Both the position numbers and the translations under genes were made by a program. DNA of 64,000 bases from Blastocatellia bacterium (GTDB taxonomy: Bacteria; Acidobacteriota; Blastocatellia; Pyrinomonadales; Pyrinomonadaceae), in assembly GCA_003488005.1 (NCBI GenBank), contig DNND01000018.1, positions 1-64,000 of the forward strand, read 5' to 3'. Position 1 is the stretch's first letter; each line of letters begins with the position of its first letter. Under the pieces are notes generated by a model, which was not told where the DNA came from, searched no databases, and worked only from the letters and a program-made list of their open reading frames with translations. Shown here piece by piece: positions 36,625 through 44,945 of the stretch.

Positions 36625-36813
36625 TCAAGCGCCTCGATCTTTGCCGGAACCCGTGCTTTGTTTAAGCTTGGCGAGACGCCGAACAGCTTGCTGCGACTGC
36701 GCTTGTTCAGCCGCGAATTGTTGGGGATGGAAGCGCTTAAACTGCTCACGTTCCCTTATGTATTGGCGCAGCGTCAAAATCCTTTTGCGTCTTAGTCTTA
36801 ACAGGTTCCACAT
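36625..36813 (-). CDS. possible small basic protein
   Basis: A 62-residue frame from the ATG at 36813, lying between two terminator-like hairpins. It is rich in Arg, Gln and Lys (LRLRRKRILTLRQYIRERE). No ribosome-binding site is visible and no family is recognised, so it may be chance; it is listed because it fills a separately terminated unit. Confidence 0.25.
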   Translation of the reverse strand: MWNLLRLRRKRILTLRQYIREREQFKRFHPQQFAAEQAQSQQAVRRLAKLKQSTGSGKDRGA

Positions 36814-36876
36814 GGTCGCAATCCACTGGAGTTGATTAAGGCGATGGTTCGCCCACTCTTCTTCGCAATCGGAAGT

Positions 36877-36917
36877 GAAGAAGGACGCCGTCTTCGCCCC
36901 AAGGCGGCGCCCTCTTC
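36877..36917. terminator. terminator-like hairpin, family copy 2
   Basis: GAAGAAGGACGCCG (36877-36890) pairs imperfectly with CGGCGCCCTCTTC (36905-36917) around the loop TCTTCGCCCCAAGG. It lies about 60 bases beyond the stop of the small gene at 36976-37194 (minus strand), in the right place to end its transcript. Confidence 0.55.
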
Positions 36918-36975
36918 GCGGCGCGTGACCTTCCACATCAAGGTTTCACGCGATCTGAAAATTCCGTTCAATAGC

Positions 36976-37194
36976 TCAAGCAACACCTGGCGCGCCCGCT
37001 TTGAATGTTGAAGGCGTGAATAGTTTTTCAACTTCCTCGGAACCTAATCCAAAAGTGTTCAATTCAGTCAGGCAAACCCGTGCCAGGTCGCCGGCCAGTT
37101 TCGACACTTCAGTGGTCGGAGGAAGTACGTCAACGCTCAAGAAATAATTTTTGATGGCAGTGGTCAGTTTCTCATTAGCATAATTCGTCGCCAT
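36976..37194 (-). CDS. small hypothetical protein with strong ribosome-binding site
   Basis: 72 residues, unrecognised. AAGGAGG six bases before the ATG (rightmost base 37194) is a near-perfect Shine-Dalgarno sequence, so the gene is probably real and well translated. The product looks helical and cytosolic (YANEKLTTAIKNYFLSVDVL, then VSKLAGDLARVCLTELNTFG). It is flanked by terminator-like hairpins on both sides, making it a single-gene unit. It lies downstream of the Clp-REC gene, but a terminator separates them. Confidence 0.6.
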   Translation of the reverse strand: MATNYANEKLTTAIKNYFLSVDVLPPTTEVSKLAGDLARVCLTELNTFGLGSEEVEKLFTPSTFKAGAPGVA

Positions 37195-37312
37195 GATCTG
37201 CCTCCTTATATGTAGGACACGGGACCCGCAATATCTTGTCGCGCGGTTGTCGCGTGCAGGGCAACCACTTTTTTGTAAATCGGTTAGCCTGGTCCGCTGG
37301 TTCAGATGATTT

Positions 37313-37356
37313 CGAAAAAGGACGCCGCACTCGCCCCAAGGCGGCGCCCTTTTTCG
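37313..37356. terminator. intrinsic terminator of the Clp-REC gene, family copy 3
   Basis: A 16-base stem with one mismatch: CGAAAAAGGACGCCGC (37313-37328) with GCGGCGCCCTTTTTCG (37341-37356), 12-base loop, flanking A and T tracts. It sits about 75 bases after the stop of the minus-strand Clp-REC gene, and is the best-formed of the three related hairpins. Confidence 0.75.
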
Positions 37357-37429
37357 CTAGCGCGCGTCATTGCCTCCGCAGTCAGACACGCGAATTCAAA
37401 AGATCATAACCGGCGATGGCCGGCTCTTT

Positions 37430-38863
37430 TCACACACTTGCTGCGGCCGCAACTCTGTTAAAGCGCCCGCGTGCCAGGTTCAAAACATCCTGGGCCAGAA
37501 ACGGCTTGTAGAGGATTGGAAAATCGTGTTCTTCGCAAATCAACTGTTCCTCGTCCGAGAAACCGCCACCGGTCATCAGGATTATTTGCGCCAGCGGAGA
37601 CTGCTGCTGAAACTCAAGCGCGAGATGTAAACCGTCATCTTCGCCCAGCATGTAGTCGAGCAACACCACCGGCGGCTTGCGTTGATAAAACGCCAGCCGA
37701 GCCTGCGGCGCGTTTTCAGCGATCAGCATTTCCCATCCTTCCTCCTGTAATTCCGTAGCCAGAAAAAACAAGAGATCGTGATTGTCGTCGACAATTAGAA
37801 TTGAAGGTTTGTGCTTCGCGGGCAGCTTCGCTCCGCCGAACGGCGTTAGCGACAGTTGCTCGCCATCGGTGCCAAGCGCAATGTTCACTTGCGCTCCGGG
37901 TTGCACCTCGCCGCGCGCCACCATTGTTGCCAGTGGCTGTGTAAGCTGCCGGTGAATGGTGCGTTTCAACTCGCGCGCTCCGTATTCATCACTGATGCCG
38001 CGTTGCAACAAAAATTCTCTCGCCCCAGGCGTTATCTCGATCGAGAAATAGCGTTCGCCCAGGCGCAGGTTCACGTGGTCCTGCAAGGCACGAATGTCGT
38101 GATCGAGAATTAACTCCATTGCTTCTCGAGTTAGCGGGCTATAGGTGACAACTGCGTCAATGCGATTCACAAACTCCGGCGAAAAGCGCTTTCTGACGGC
38201 GCCGAGTGCGATGCTCTCCAGTCGGGTGGCCATGTCTGCTTGTGATTTCGCGATTTGGGAGTGGAACCCAATCCCCGGATTGATGGCCTTCATCATCTCG
38301 CGGGCGCCGAGATTGCTGGTAAAGAAGATGAGCGTCTTTTCGAAGTTGACTGTAGTGTTGTCGCCCAGTCTCAGTAGACCTTTGTCGAGAATGCCAAGCA
38401 ACAATTTGGTTATGGAATGAGCCGCCTTTTCTATTTCATCAAACAGGACCAGCGCCAGATCACAACCTTCGCTGGTGGCTTCCAGCAGTTGCTGTTGGGT
38501 AAGCAACGGAGTTGTCTCGCGATGTCCAAGGTATCCGGGAGGAGCCCCGACGAGTTTCGCGGTTTCGTGTTCCATTTGAAACTCGCCGCAATCAATTTTA
38601 ACCACCTTCTTTTCGCTGCCATGCAGCAACTCTGCGATAGCCTCAACCGTTTTGGTTTTTCCGGTCCCGGTCGGACCCAGCAGTAGAAAGACGCCGGCAG
38701 GACGATTTTGAGGGGCCAGACCTGACTGGTACATGTAAACGTAGGGAACGATTGCCTTCGTCGCCGCGGATTGGCCCACAACTTTCTGCGATAACAACGT
38801 CACCAGATCGGCCGACGGAACAGCTGGGGATCGCGGCCCTGTTTGCAGAATAGAGGTTTCCAT
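37430..38863 (-). CDS. Clp/Hsp100-type AAA+ ATPase fused to a receiver domain
   Basis: 477 residues. The N-terminal two thirds form one AAA+ module of the ClpA/ClpB second-ring type: Walker A GPTGTGKT (63-70), pore loop GAPPGYLGH (106-114, Tyr111), Walker B with FDEIEKA (141-147), sensor-1 Asn184 in FFTSNLG, IGF at 198-200 at the place of the ClpP-binding loop of ClpA/ClpX, arginine-finger region RFSPEFVNRID (226-236) and sensor-2 Arg297 in GAREL. A C-terminal receiver (about 353-470) has Asp359-Asp360, phosphoacceptor Asp403, Thr431 and Lys453. There is no N-domain and no first AAA ring. I infer an unfoldase or remodeller switched by phosphorylation; ClpP interaction is a hypothesis. It is transcribed alone, with a strong terminator after it. 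Confidence 0.9.
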   Translation of the reverse strand: METSILQTGPRSPAVPSADLVTLLSQKVVGQSAATKAIVPYVYMYQSGLAPQNRPAGVFLLLGPTGTGKTKTVEAIAELLHGSEKKVVKIDCGEFQMEHETAKLVGAPPGYLGHRETTPLLTQQQLLEATSEGCDLALVLFDEIEKAAHSITKLLLGILDKGLLRLGDNTTVNFEKTLIFFTSNLGAREMMKAINPGIGFHSQIAKSQADMATRLESIALGAVRKRFSPEFVNRIDAVVTYSPLTREAMELILDHDIRALQDHVNLRLGERYFSIEITPGAREFLLQRGISDEYGARELKRTIHRQLTQPLATMVARGEVQPGAQVNIALGTDGEQLSLTPFGGAKLPAKHKPSILIVDDNHDLLFFLATELQEEGWEMLIAENAPQARLAFYQRKPPVVLLDYMLGEDDGLHLALEFQQQSPLAQIILMTGGGFSDEEQLICEEHDFPILYKPFLAQDVLNLARGRFNRVAAAASV

Positions 38864-38895
38864 TTATCTACCGGTGTTTGAAGCGACGACAGTAA

Positions 38896-38913
38896 TTTGC
38901 TCGGCTGAGCAAA
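38896..38913. promoter_or_regulatory. palindrome just upstream of the Clp-REC gene
   Basis: TTTGCTC (38896-38902), GGCT, GAGCAAA (38907-38913): a perfect 7-bp inverted repeat 33 bases before the start codon. It may be a repressor operator or a leader hairpin. Confidence 0.4.
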
Positions 38914-39139
38914 ATGCGAAGGACTTATCGCAACGGCGGCTTTCCAAAGTTGCGGGTTAGTCGTCAGGAACTGTCTCTTCGCAAGTGCACAGACAACAAT
39001 TCCGTTTTCAAAAACTATAAGAAGACTCTCGGATACGTCCGTAGAATGTTTCGGTGGATGGCCGGATTACTTGAGTCGCGCTGGGACGTTGGAGCGTGGG
39101 ACAAATAAAGAGGTGATCCGTAGGGCGTAATTTATAGTT

Positions 39140-39173
39140 TTGTACGATTGCGTACAATCGGGAAGTTCCTGAT
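39140..39173. promoter_or_regulatory. overlapping palindromic sites upstream of the Clp-REC gene
   Basis: TTGTACG-ATTG-CGTACAA (39140-39157) is a perfect 7-bp palindrome. It runs into ATCGGG-AAGTT-CCTGAT (39157-39173), one of three sites in the window with the pattern ATC(A/G)GG, five bases, CCTGAT. The rest of 38864-39231 holds no gene. Confidence 0.45.
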
Positions 39174-39231
39174 GGCGCTGTCAGGCAATCGCCGACCTTG
39201 AACAAGGAACCGCCCTACATTGTTCTCGAAA

Positions 39232-39951
39232 TTATTCATCCAGGTTTACCAGACCGATGCGCAAGGCATGCCGGACCAAGCCAACTACGTCGTGAATGTC
39301 CAGGCGCTCCATTATTTGAGCGCGATGCGTTTCCACGGTTTTCACACTGATGCTTAAGTGCTGAGCGATCTCTTTCGTCGCCTGGCCTTCCGCAATCAGC
39401 TTCAATACTTCACGCTGCCGCCCGGTGAGTTCTGACAAAATGGCGCGCGGATCCTTTAAGTATCTAAGGACAGCCATTTGTGATAATTCCGAGCCGAGAT
39501 AGGTTTCGCCACGGGCGACTGACTTAATTGCTTTTTCGAGCTCGGCACTCGCCGCGTTTTTGGAAATATATCCAACAGCTCCTGCCCGAAATGCTTGAAT
39601 CGCGTAGTCCTGGTTCTCCTGAAGAGTGAGAACAATTACGCGCACTTTGGGAAACTTCTCGACCATTTCTTTCAAGCTTCCGATTGCGGTTACCGACGGC
39701 AAAATCACGTCAAGCAGTAAGATGTCGGGATGGTACTTTTTGATGAGTTGAAAACTTTGCTGGCTCTCTCCCGCCTCGGCCACAACCTCTACTTCCGGGA
39801 TCTGCTCGATCAGCGCGCGAATGCCCGCACGCACAAGCGCATGCTGGGCCGCAACCAAAACTCGAATTGGTTTCGACGCTTGAGCTTCCTTTGCTCTTCC
39901 TGCCCCAGGTGAAAGATAAGGTTTCGGCATTTTTGTGCGGGACATGAGCAT
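39232..39951 (-). CDS. NarL/FixJ-family response regulator with atypical receiver
   Basis: 239 residues if started at the ATG at 39951; the frame extends to a TTG at 40014, and neither start has a clear ribosome-binding site. The receiver (about 28-145) keeps phosphoacceptor Asp81 (ILLLDVILP), Thr in VLTLQ and Lys in ISKNA, but the usual acidic pair is replaced by Ala35-Gln36 (VLVAAQH). Metal-dependent phosphorylation is therefore doubtful. The C-terminal LuxR helix-turn-helix is intact (LTGRQREVLKLIAEGQATKEIA). It may bind DNA independently of phosphate or respond to another signal. No kinase gene is adjacent. Confidence 0.85.
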   Translation of the reverse strand: MLMSRTKMPKPYLSPGAGRAKEAQASKPIRVLVAAQHALVRAGIRALIEQIPEVEVVAEAGESQQSFQLIKKYHPDILLLDVILPSVTAIGSLKEMVEKFPKVRVIVLTLQENQDYAIQAFRAGAVGYISKNAASAELEKAIKSVARGETYLGSELSQMAVLRYLKDPRAILSELTGRQREVLKLIAEGQATKEIAQHLSISVKTVETHRAQIMERLDIHDVVGLVRHALRIGLVNLDE

Positions 39952-40289
39952 CAGGAAGGCTTTGGCGCTGAGGTCTACCTGATCTGTAATGCAAGAATCC
40001 TTGCACGGTGACAAACTAACCTAGTTGCCCTGAGATTTACAATCGGGGAAAACCTGATGTGGGCCGACTGGGCTACTTTACCCGATCCCTATTGCGCCAC
40101 CTCCAGACTTGGGAATTCTCCACTTTCATCGTCAGCTTACAGGCCGAGTCCGCCGAGGAGTATCAGCGTTAGCTTGATTTTGGTGTAGGAATTTTGCCGA
40201 CAGCGCGGTAAGGGTGGGCCTGAGGCGCGAGTAGTCCGGCAAGGAAGCGAACCACGTTATTCGCGCGTGAGGGTTCGTATTTGTTTGTC
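39952..40289. promoter_or_regulatory. intergenic region with ATCGGG-N5-CCTGAT site
   Basis: The site lies at 40042-40058, shortly upstream of the atypical NarL-type regulator gene read leftward. No gene is seen in the stretch; if the TTG start at 40014 is used, its left edge is coding. Confidence 0.4.
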
Positions 40290-40922
40290 TCAGTCCACGA
40301 GGTTATTCTGAATGGCGTAGCGCGTTAGTTCCGCGTTTGTCTTCATTGCCATTTTTTCCAGCAACCTCGCGCGATAGGTGCTAATCGTTTTGTCACTGAG
40401 CGAAAGCAATTCCGCGATCTCAGTCACAGTTTTTCCCGAAGCAATCAAACGCATTACCTCATACTCCCTGTCGGAAAGATTTTGATGAGGCGGGCGATCT
40501 GAGTTTCGTCCCAAATCAAACACCAGCCGTTCCGCCAGGGCGGATGTCACATAACTTCCTCCGGCCGCAACTTTATTGATTGCTTTGGCCAGCTCTGTGC
40601 TGGAACTGTCTTTTGTGATGTAGCCGGAAGCACCCGCTTTGAAAGCTCGACGGGCATATTGTTCCTCCGAGTGCATACTGAGGATCAGCACCGGAAGCCG
40701 GGGACGAAGCTCCTTTAACTCTTTTAGAACTTCCAGCCCGCTCTGGTTTCCCAGCGAGAGATCGAGCACTGCCAGGTCCCAGTCTTGTTGGCGCGCGAGC
40801 CCAAGCGCTTCCAGCCTGTTGCTTGCTTCACCGAAAATAATCTCGCCCGGGTGCTGATCGAAGATTTTCTTCACGCCGTTACGAACAACCTCATGATCGT
40901 CGATGATGAGGATTCTTTTCAT
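40290..40922 (-). CDS. NarL/FixJ-family response regulator
   Basis: 210 residues: receiver (3-120; Asp8-Asp9, phosphoacceptor Asp54, Ser in LSMHS, Lys in ITKDS) and a LuxR helix-turn-helix (about 145-205; LSDREYEVMRLIASGKTVTEIA). It follows the kinase gene at 40982-42769 by 59 bases, exactly the spacing of its paralogue at 5957-6586 from the MHYT kinase. The two regulator-kinase pairs clearly descend from one duplicated pair. As the only typical NarL regulator in this half of the window, it may also serve the two nearby kinases that lack a partner (45452 and 48764). Confidence 0.93.
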   Translation of the reverse strand: MKRILIIDDHEVVRNGVKKIFDQHPGEIIFGEASNRLEALGLARQQDWDLAVLDLSLGNQSGLEVLKELKELRPRLPVLILSMHSEEQYARRAFKAGASGYITKDSSSTELAKAINKVAAGGSYVTSALAERLVFDLGRNSDRPPHQNLSDREYEVMRLIASGKTVTEIAELLSLSDKTISTYRARLLEKMAMKTNAELTRYAIQNNLVD

Positions 40923-40981
40923 ATACTGAACGTCAAATGCATTTGAATATTATCGTACAACGGGAACACCGCCGTGACCTA

Positions 40982-42769
40982 CTAGTTCGTCATTTCAAAA
41001 CCCTGGTCGAGTAGCGGCACTTGTACAAGAATTACCGTTCCTTGTTTCTCGACGCTATTGATATCTATCTCGCCGCTTATGAGGTGAGCACGTTCGCGCA
41101 TTCCCAGTATTCCCAATGAGTGCTGTTCTGACTTCTCACTCTCAGTGATCCCTTTACCGTTATCGCTTACAGACAGCGCGAAGTGGCCGTTCTCAATATT
41201 TATTTTGATTTTGACTCTGGTCGCTTGCGCGTGGCGAAGGACGTTTGTCAGAGCCTCCTGAAGAATGCGGAAAACCGCGGTTGCTTGTTCTTCGCTCAAC
41301 TCGACTTTTTCCAGAAAACAATCGCAATCACAAATGATCCCGGTGCGCTCCTGAAACTGTTGGGCCTGCCACTCGATTGCCGGCACCAGGCCAAGGTCGT
41401 CGAGAATGCTGGGCCGCAATTCCGACGCGATCCGGCGAATTGCGCTGATAGCCATGTCAGCCAGCTTCATAGGCGCCTGTAACTTCTCACGCAGCGCCGC
41501 AAGTTCTGACTGATCACTGGAAGCGGAGGTCATTTTCTCCATCTCCTCCAGATCCCACTTGAGGCTGGTGAGGGCTGAGCCGAGTTCATCGTGAATCTCA
41601 CGCGCGATTCGAGTACCTTCCTGTTCTCTGGCCGACTGGAGCCGCGCAGAGAGAGCTCGTAACTGCTCGCTGTAAGCTTTGAGTTTTTCTTCAGCAGCTT
41701 TCCGCTCGCTAATGTCCCGCGCCGCGCCTTGGACGGCGACGGCTACTCCACTTTCAAAAATAAGATGGCTACTAACTTCGACGGCCAGGCGACGGCCGTC
41801 TTTGGTGAGCACTTCAGATTCGTAGGTGGTCTCTCCAAAGTCAGCCAGCTTGCGACACAAGTGCTCGCCAATCTTCGGAATCTGTTCCGCAGGAACAAAG
41901 TCGCCAAAGTGTTTTCCCAGAATCTCGGTCCTTGTATAGCCGGTCAACTTCTCAGCGGCCCGATTGACTGAGATATACCTGCCGTGGAGATCGTGAACGT
42001 AGGTGGCATCCTTGGCGTTTTCAAACAACTCCCGATACCGCTCCTCACTTTCGCGCAGTTCCGCCGCTGCCTCGAGCTTCTTGACGTAAGTCCGGTAACT
42101 AAAATAGATGATAGCAATGATCGGGCTGATGATAAGCGCGGCAGAGAGGCCGATAGCGCCAACGACATCAGCGGTGATACTCGCAACTGATGCGCCTGCG
42201 AAATAGGTAATTGAAGTCCAAAGGTAGTGCCGGCGCCAGGTGCGCCACACGGGTTGGCCATCCTTGAGGGCCGTGTACAACGCTGCCAGACCAGAGTTGG
42301 CGATGTACTGGACCAGGGCCATGATGCAGGTCGCGGCAAGGTATTTGGCCGGATCGTCGATGCGATGAAGTGCTTCAATGGGACCAAGTAACGAGCGTAA
42401 TACCCAGCCAGTAACGAAAGTTGAGCAAGCCATCTGGGCAGAGTTAAAAAGAAACACCCTCGGTTTCCTGCTCACTCGCAATGACAACGCGAAGCCTTCC
42501 GCTGCAGCCAGAAGTGTGGCGGCCTCAGCGCCGTAGAGAAACATTGCAAAAAAGATCAACGTATCGCCAACGGTGATCTCCGCTTTCACCCGGGGAAGCG
42601 CCACGCCCAAACGCGAACAGAAGACCACTGTGATGACTGCTAATATCAGAAAGCGCCAATCGAGTTGAGCAAGTGGTAATCGTTGGACAGAGAAGAGAAT
42701 TACTGCCAGGCCGGCCACAGTTATTGCGCCGACAAAAGACTTAAATAAGTATTGTTTGCTCACTGACAT
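40982..42769 (-). CDS. membrane PAS histidine kinase (HisKA_3 type)
   Basis: 595 residues from the ATG at 42769; a TTG two codons earlier is less likely. The N-terminal half (about 10-225) has around seven hydrophobic helices forming a membrane sensor of MASE-like appearance. A PAS domain follows (about 238-355, RELFENAKDATYVHDLHGRY), then HisKA_3 with REIHDELGSALTSLKWDLEE and HATPase_c with DNGKGI and LGILGMRERAHLI. The PAS may bind a cytosolic ligand; the membrane part may sense the membrane state or a hydrophobic signal. It is cotranscribed with the NarL-type regulator downstream. Confidence 0.92.
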   Translation of the reverse strand: MSVSKQYLFKSFVGAITVAGLAVILFSVQRLPLAQLDWRFLILAVITVVFCSRLGVALPRVKAEITVGDTLIFFAMFLYGAEAATLLAAAEGFALSLRVSRKPRVFLFNSAQMACSTFVTGWVLRSLLGPIEALHRIDDPAKYLAATCIMALVQYIANSGLAALYTALKDGQPVWRTWRRHYLWTSITYFAGASVASITADVVGAIGLSAALIISPIIAIIYFSYRTYVKKLEAAAELRESEERYRELFENAKDATYVHDLHGRYISVNRAAEKLTGYTRTEILGKHFGDFVPAEQIPKIGEHLCRKLADFGETTYESEVLTKDGRRLAVEVSSHLIFESGVAVAVQGAARDISERKAAEEKLKAYSEQLRALSARLQSAREQEGTRIAREIHDELGSALTSLKWDLEEMEKMTSASSDQSELAALREKLQAPMKLADMAISAIRRIASELRPSILDDLGLVPAIEWQAQQFQERTGIICDCDCFLEKVELSEEQATAVFRILQEALTNVLRHAQATRVKIKINIENGHFALSVSDNGKGITESEKSEQHSLGILGMRERAHLISGEIDINSVEKQGTVILVQVPLLDQGFEMTN

Positions 42770-42947
42770 TTGCAACGAGATCCGTGGATGATTGCTACTG
42801 TTAGAAATGTTGGATCAACCTCCAAATTTCAGCTTCACTCCCAGGGGCATCGCGGCCTTCCGCGTTTTCCAGTTTGCGGATCGCGTACGTCCCGATTTCA
42901 GGAAGTTCTTTGGTGAGTGAAACCGCGCGTACACGACATCAGCTTGG

Positions 42948-44945
42948 TTACTCAACTCCTGCATCCACGACAGCTTTAGATGAAGTGGTGGCATCCCCGT
43001 TAACCTGCGCAGATTGCCAGCGTAGGAGCACATCGCTCGCGCTAACGCCAGCGGCAATAGTTGCACGATCGCCAATGATGACGCCATCGCCGACCATCAA
43101 CCCATCGGTAATAATCACGCCGGCACTGACGATAGCGCCCACGGATAAAAAGATCGAGCCATTCCCCATCAGTGTTCCGTCGCTCATGATGATGTTGTCG
43201 CTGACAAAGACTCCGTCGGTGATAATCACGCCATCGCTGATAATGACTCCGTCAGTGATGATGACTCCGTCGCTGATAATCACACCCTGGCTCAAGATCC
43301 CGCCGCCGCTGACAATTACCTCATCGCTCATCAATACGCCTGTGGGATAAATTGGCTGATAAATTAGAATAAGTGACGCTCCGGTAGCGAAGTGTTGGCC
43401 CAGGATAAGTCCCTGGGACCAGGTAAAAGCCGATCCCGCAATGGTTGTTTGCGGCTTGGGTGCCGCAGTGCTTAACAAAGGCGCGCCCACCGGTTTGCTT
43501 GTGCCCAGGTCGGTGCGAACTGCTTGAGCAATCCGCACAGCGCCTTCGAGGTTAAGCTCACCGGCGCCCTGCTCGAGCATGTTAAAGCCAGGCAGCGACT
43601 GGGCCGTGTACATGAGAATTGCTTTCACCATGTTCGGCGTCAAAGTCGGATTTGCCTGAAGCAGCAACGCCGCCCCACCGCTCACAACCGCCGCTGACAT
43701 CGAGCTACCGCTGAGGAACATCTGCTTGCGCGGAACCGCGGGACTAACGCCGGCGTCCAACTGCGGATTCTGAGTGACCAAAAGATTATTTAACGACTCG
43801 GCTCCGATTAGCTTGTTGCCCGGCGCCACCATCTCCGGCTTGATCAAATGATCGTAATGTTTGACGCCGGCGCCGTCGGTCCATGAACTGCGCGTCGGGC
43901 CACGCGAACTGTAGGTGGTAACTCCATCGTCGTTGCGCGCTTCCGTGCCGAATGTGTTCGAGGCGCCGACTGTTATTACCGACGGCTCATTTCCCGGGCA
44001 ATGAATCTGTCCATAAACTCTCCGACCCGCGCTATCTTTGCCGTTGTTCCCGGCCGCGGCCACCACGACGATGCCGGCGTTAACCAGGCGACGAGCCGCG
44101 AGGCATATCGGATCATTTTTGTAGGAGTCAATCGCCGCCGTGCCAAGACTAATATTGACGACGCGAATGTTATAAGTCGCTCTATTGGCCACGACCCAGT
44201 CAAGGGCACTTAGTACCGCTGATACGGTACCGGTGCCGCTGCTATTCAGTACTCGCAGGTTGATGATGTTCGCGTTAGGCGCGATACCGAGATAGGCGCG
44301 GTCTGCAACGCGGCCATTGCTCGCTGCCATCGATGCTACGTGTGTGCCGTGACCGTAGGAATCACTTGTACGGTTCTCACCCGTGAAGTCCTGGCTGGCG
44401 ACAACTCGTGTCTTGTTGCTCTTATCCAGAAAGTTAGTGTGACTGCTTTGAACTCCCGAATCGAGAAATGCGATGCCTATGCCTGAGCCGTCCAACCCGT
44501 CGACTGTAATCCCGTTCGCGGTGCGCACCGCATCGGCCCCGGTCGTCTCCGAAAGGTGACCGAGAGCGGCGGTTTGCCTGTCGGACGATATGAACAATAC
44601 CTCGTCGAAAGCAGCAACGGCTGCCAAACTGCTCGCCGGTATTTCAAGACTCTGCGCGTTGAGGTTCTTGAAACTGGCTTTAAGCCGTACGCCTTTCTGA
44701 TTGAGCAGAGCTTTCAATGCGCTGCTCATCGGCGCCTTAAGCTGCAGAATTATTTTCAGAGCACCCAGGCCTTGTGAACTCGAGGCTTCTGCCAGTAGGT
44801 CTGATGAGGCCTTATTTGCCTTATTCAAATCTTCGAAAGACTGGGCGTTGGTCCGGTCGGTGATCAGAATGCACGTGAAGAGAAACAGCACGAGTGAGAC
44901 GCAGATCAACCATACTATCGTTCGGGCTTTATTAACCTTTTTCAT
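42948..44945 (-). CDS. secreted S8 family serine peptidase (subtilase) with hexapeptide-repeat tail
   Basis: 665 residues from the ATG at 44945; a GTG three codons upstream is the alternative. Signal peptide (hydrophobic about 8-28), a propeptide-like inhibitor segment (about 60-125), then a subtilisin catalytic domain: Asp162 (FLDSGV), His199 (GHGTHVASM), oxyanion Asn300 (AAAGNNG) and Ser415 in SGSSMSA (usually GTSMA). After about residue 505 comes an unusual tail (about 537-638) of six-residue repeats of the kind GVIISD/GVIITD, a pattern suited to a left-handed beta-helix. The protein is expected outside the cell or on the surface, with the helix as an anchor or binding arm. It is transcribed alone. 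Confidence 0.9.
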   Translation of the reverse strand: MKKVNKARTIVWLICVSLVLFLFTCILITDRTNAQSFEDLNKANKASSDLLAEASSSQGLGALKIILQLKAPMSSALKALLNQKGVRLKASFKNLNAQSLEIPASSLAAVAAFDEVLFISSDRQTAALGHLSETTGADAVRTANGITVDGLDGSGIGIAFLDSGVQSSHTNFLDKSNKTRVVASQDFTGENRTSDSYGHGTHVASMAASNGRVADRAYLGIAPNANIINLRVLNSSGTGTVSAVLSALDWVVANRATYNIRVVNISLGTAAIDSYKNDPICLAARRLVNAGIVVVAAAGNNGKDSAGRRVYGQIHCPGNEPSVITVGASNTFGTEARNDDGVTTYSSRGPTRSSWTDGAGVKHYDHLIKPEMVAPGNKLIGAESLNNLLVTQNPQLDAGVSPAVPRKQMFLSGSSMSAAVVSGGAALLLQANPTLTPNMVKAILMYTAQSLPGFNMLEQGAGELNLEGAVRIAQAVRTDLGTSKPVGAPLLSTAAPKPQTTIAGSAFTWSQGLILGQHFATGASLILIYQPIYPTGVLMSDEVIVSGGGILSQGVIISDGVIITDGVIISDGVIITDGVFVSDNIIMSDGTLMGNGSIFLSVGAIVSAGVIITDGLMVGDGVIIGDRATIAAGVSASDVLLRWQSAQVNGDATTSSKAVVDAGVE
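43032..43337 (-). repeat. tandem 18-bp repeats encoding hexapeptides
   Basis: About 15 to 17 imperfect 18-base units, clearest between 43200 and 43290, encode successive GVII(S/T)D hexapeptides in the subtilase tail. The units are best preserved in the middle and decay at both ends. Confidence 0.8.

Noticed and set aside
43032..43337. Tandem repeats that might suggest a CRISPR array
   Set aside because: Units are 18 bases, contiguous, without spacers, and in frame within the subtilase.
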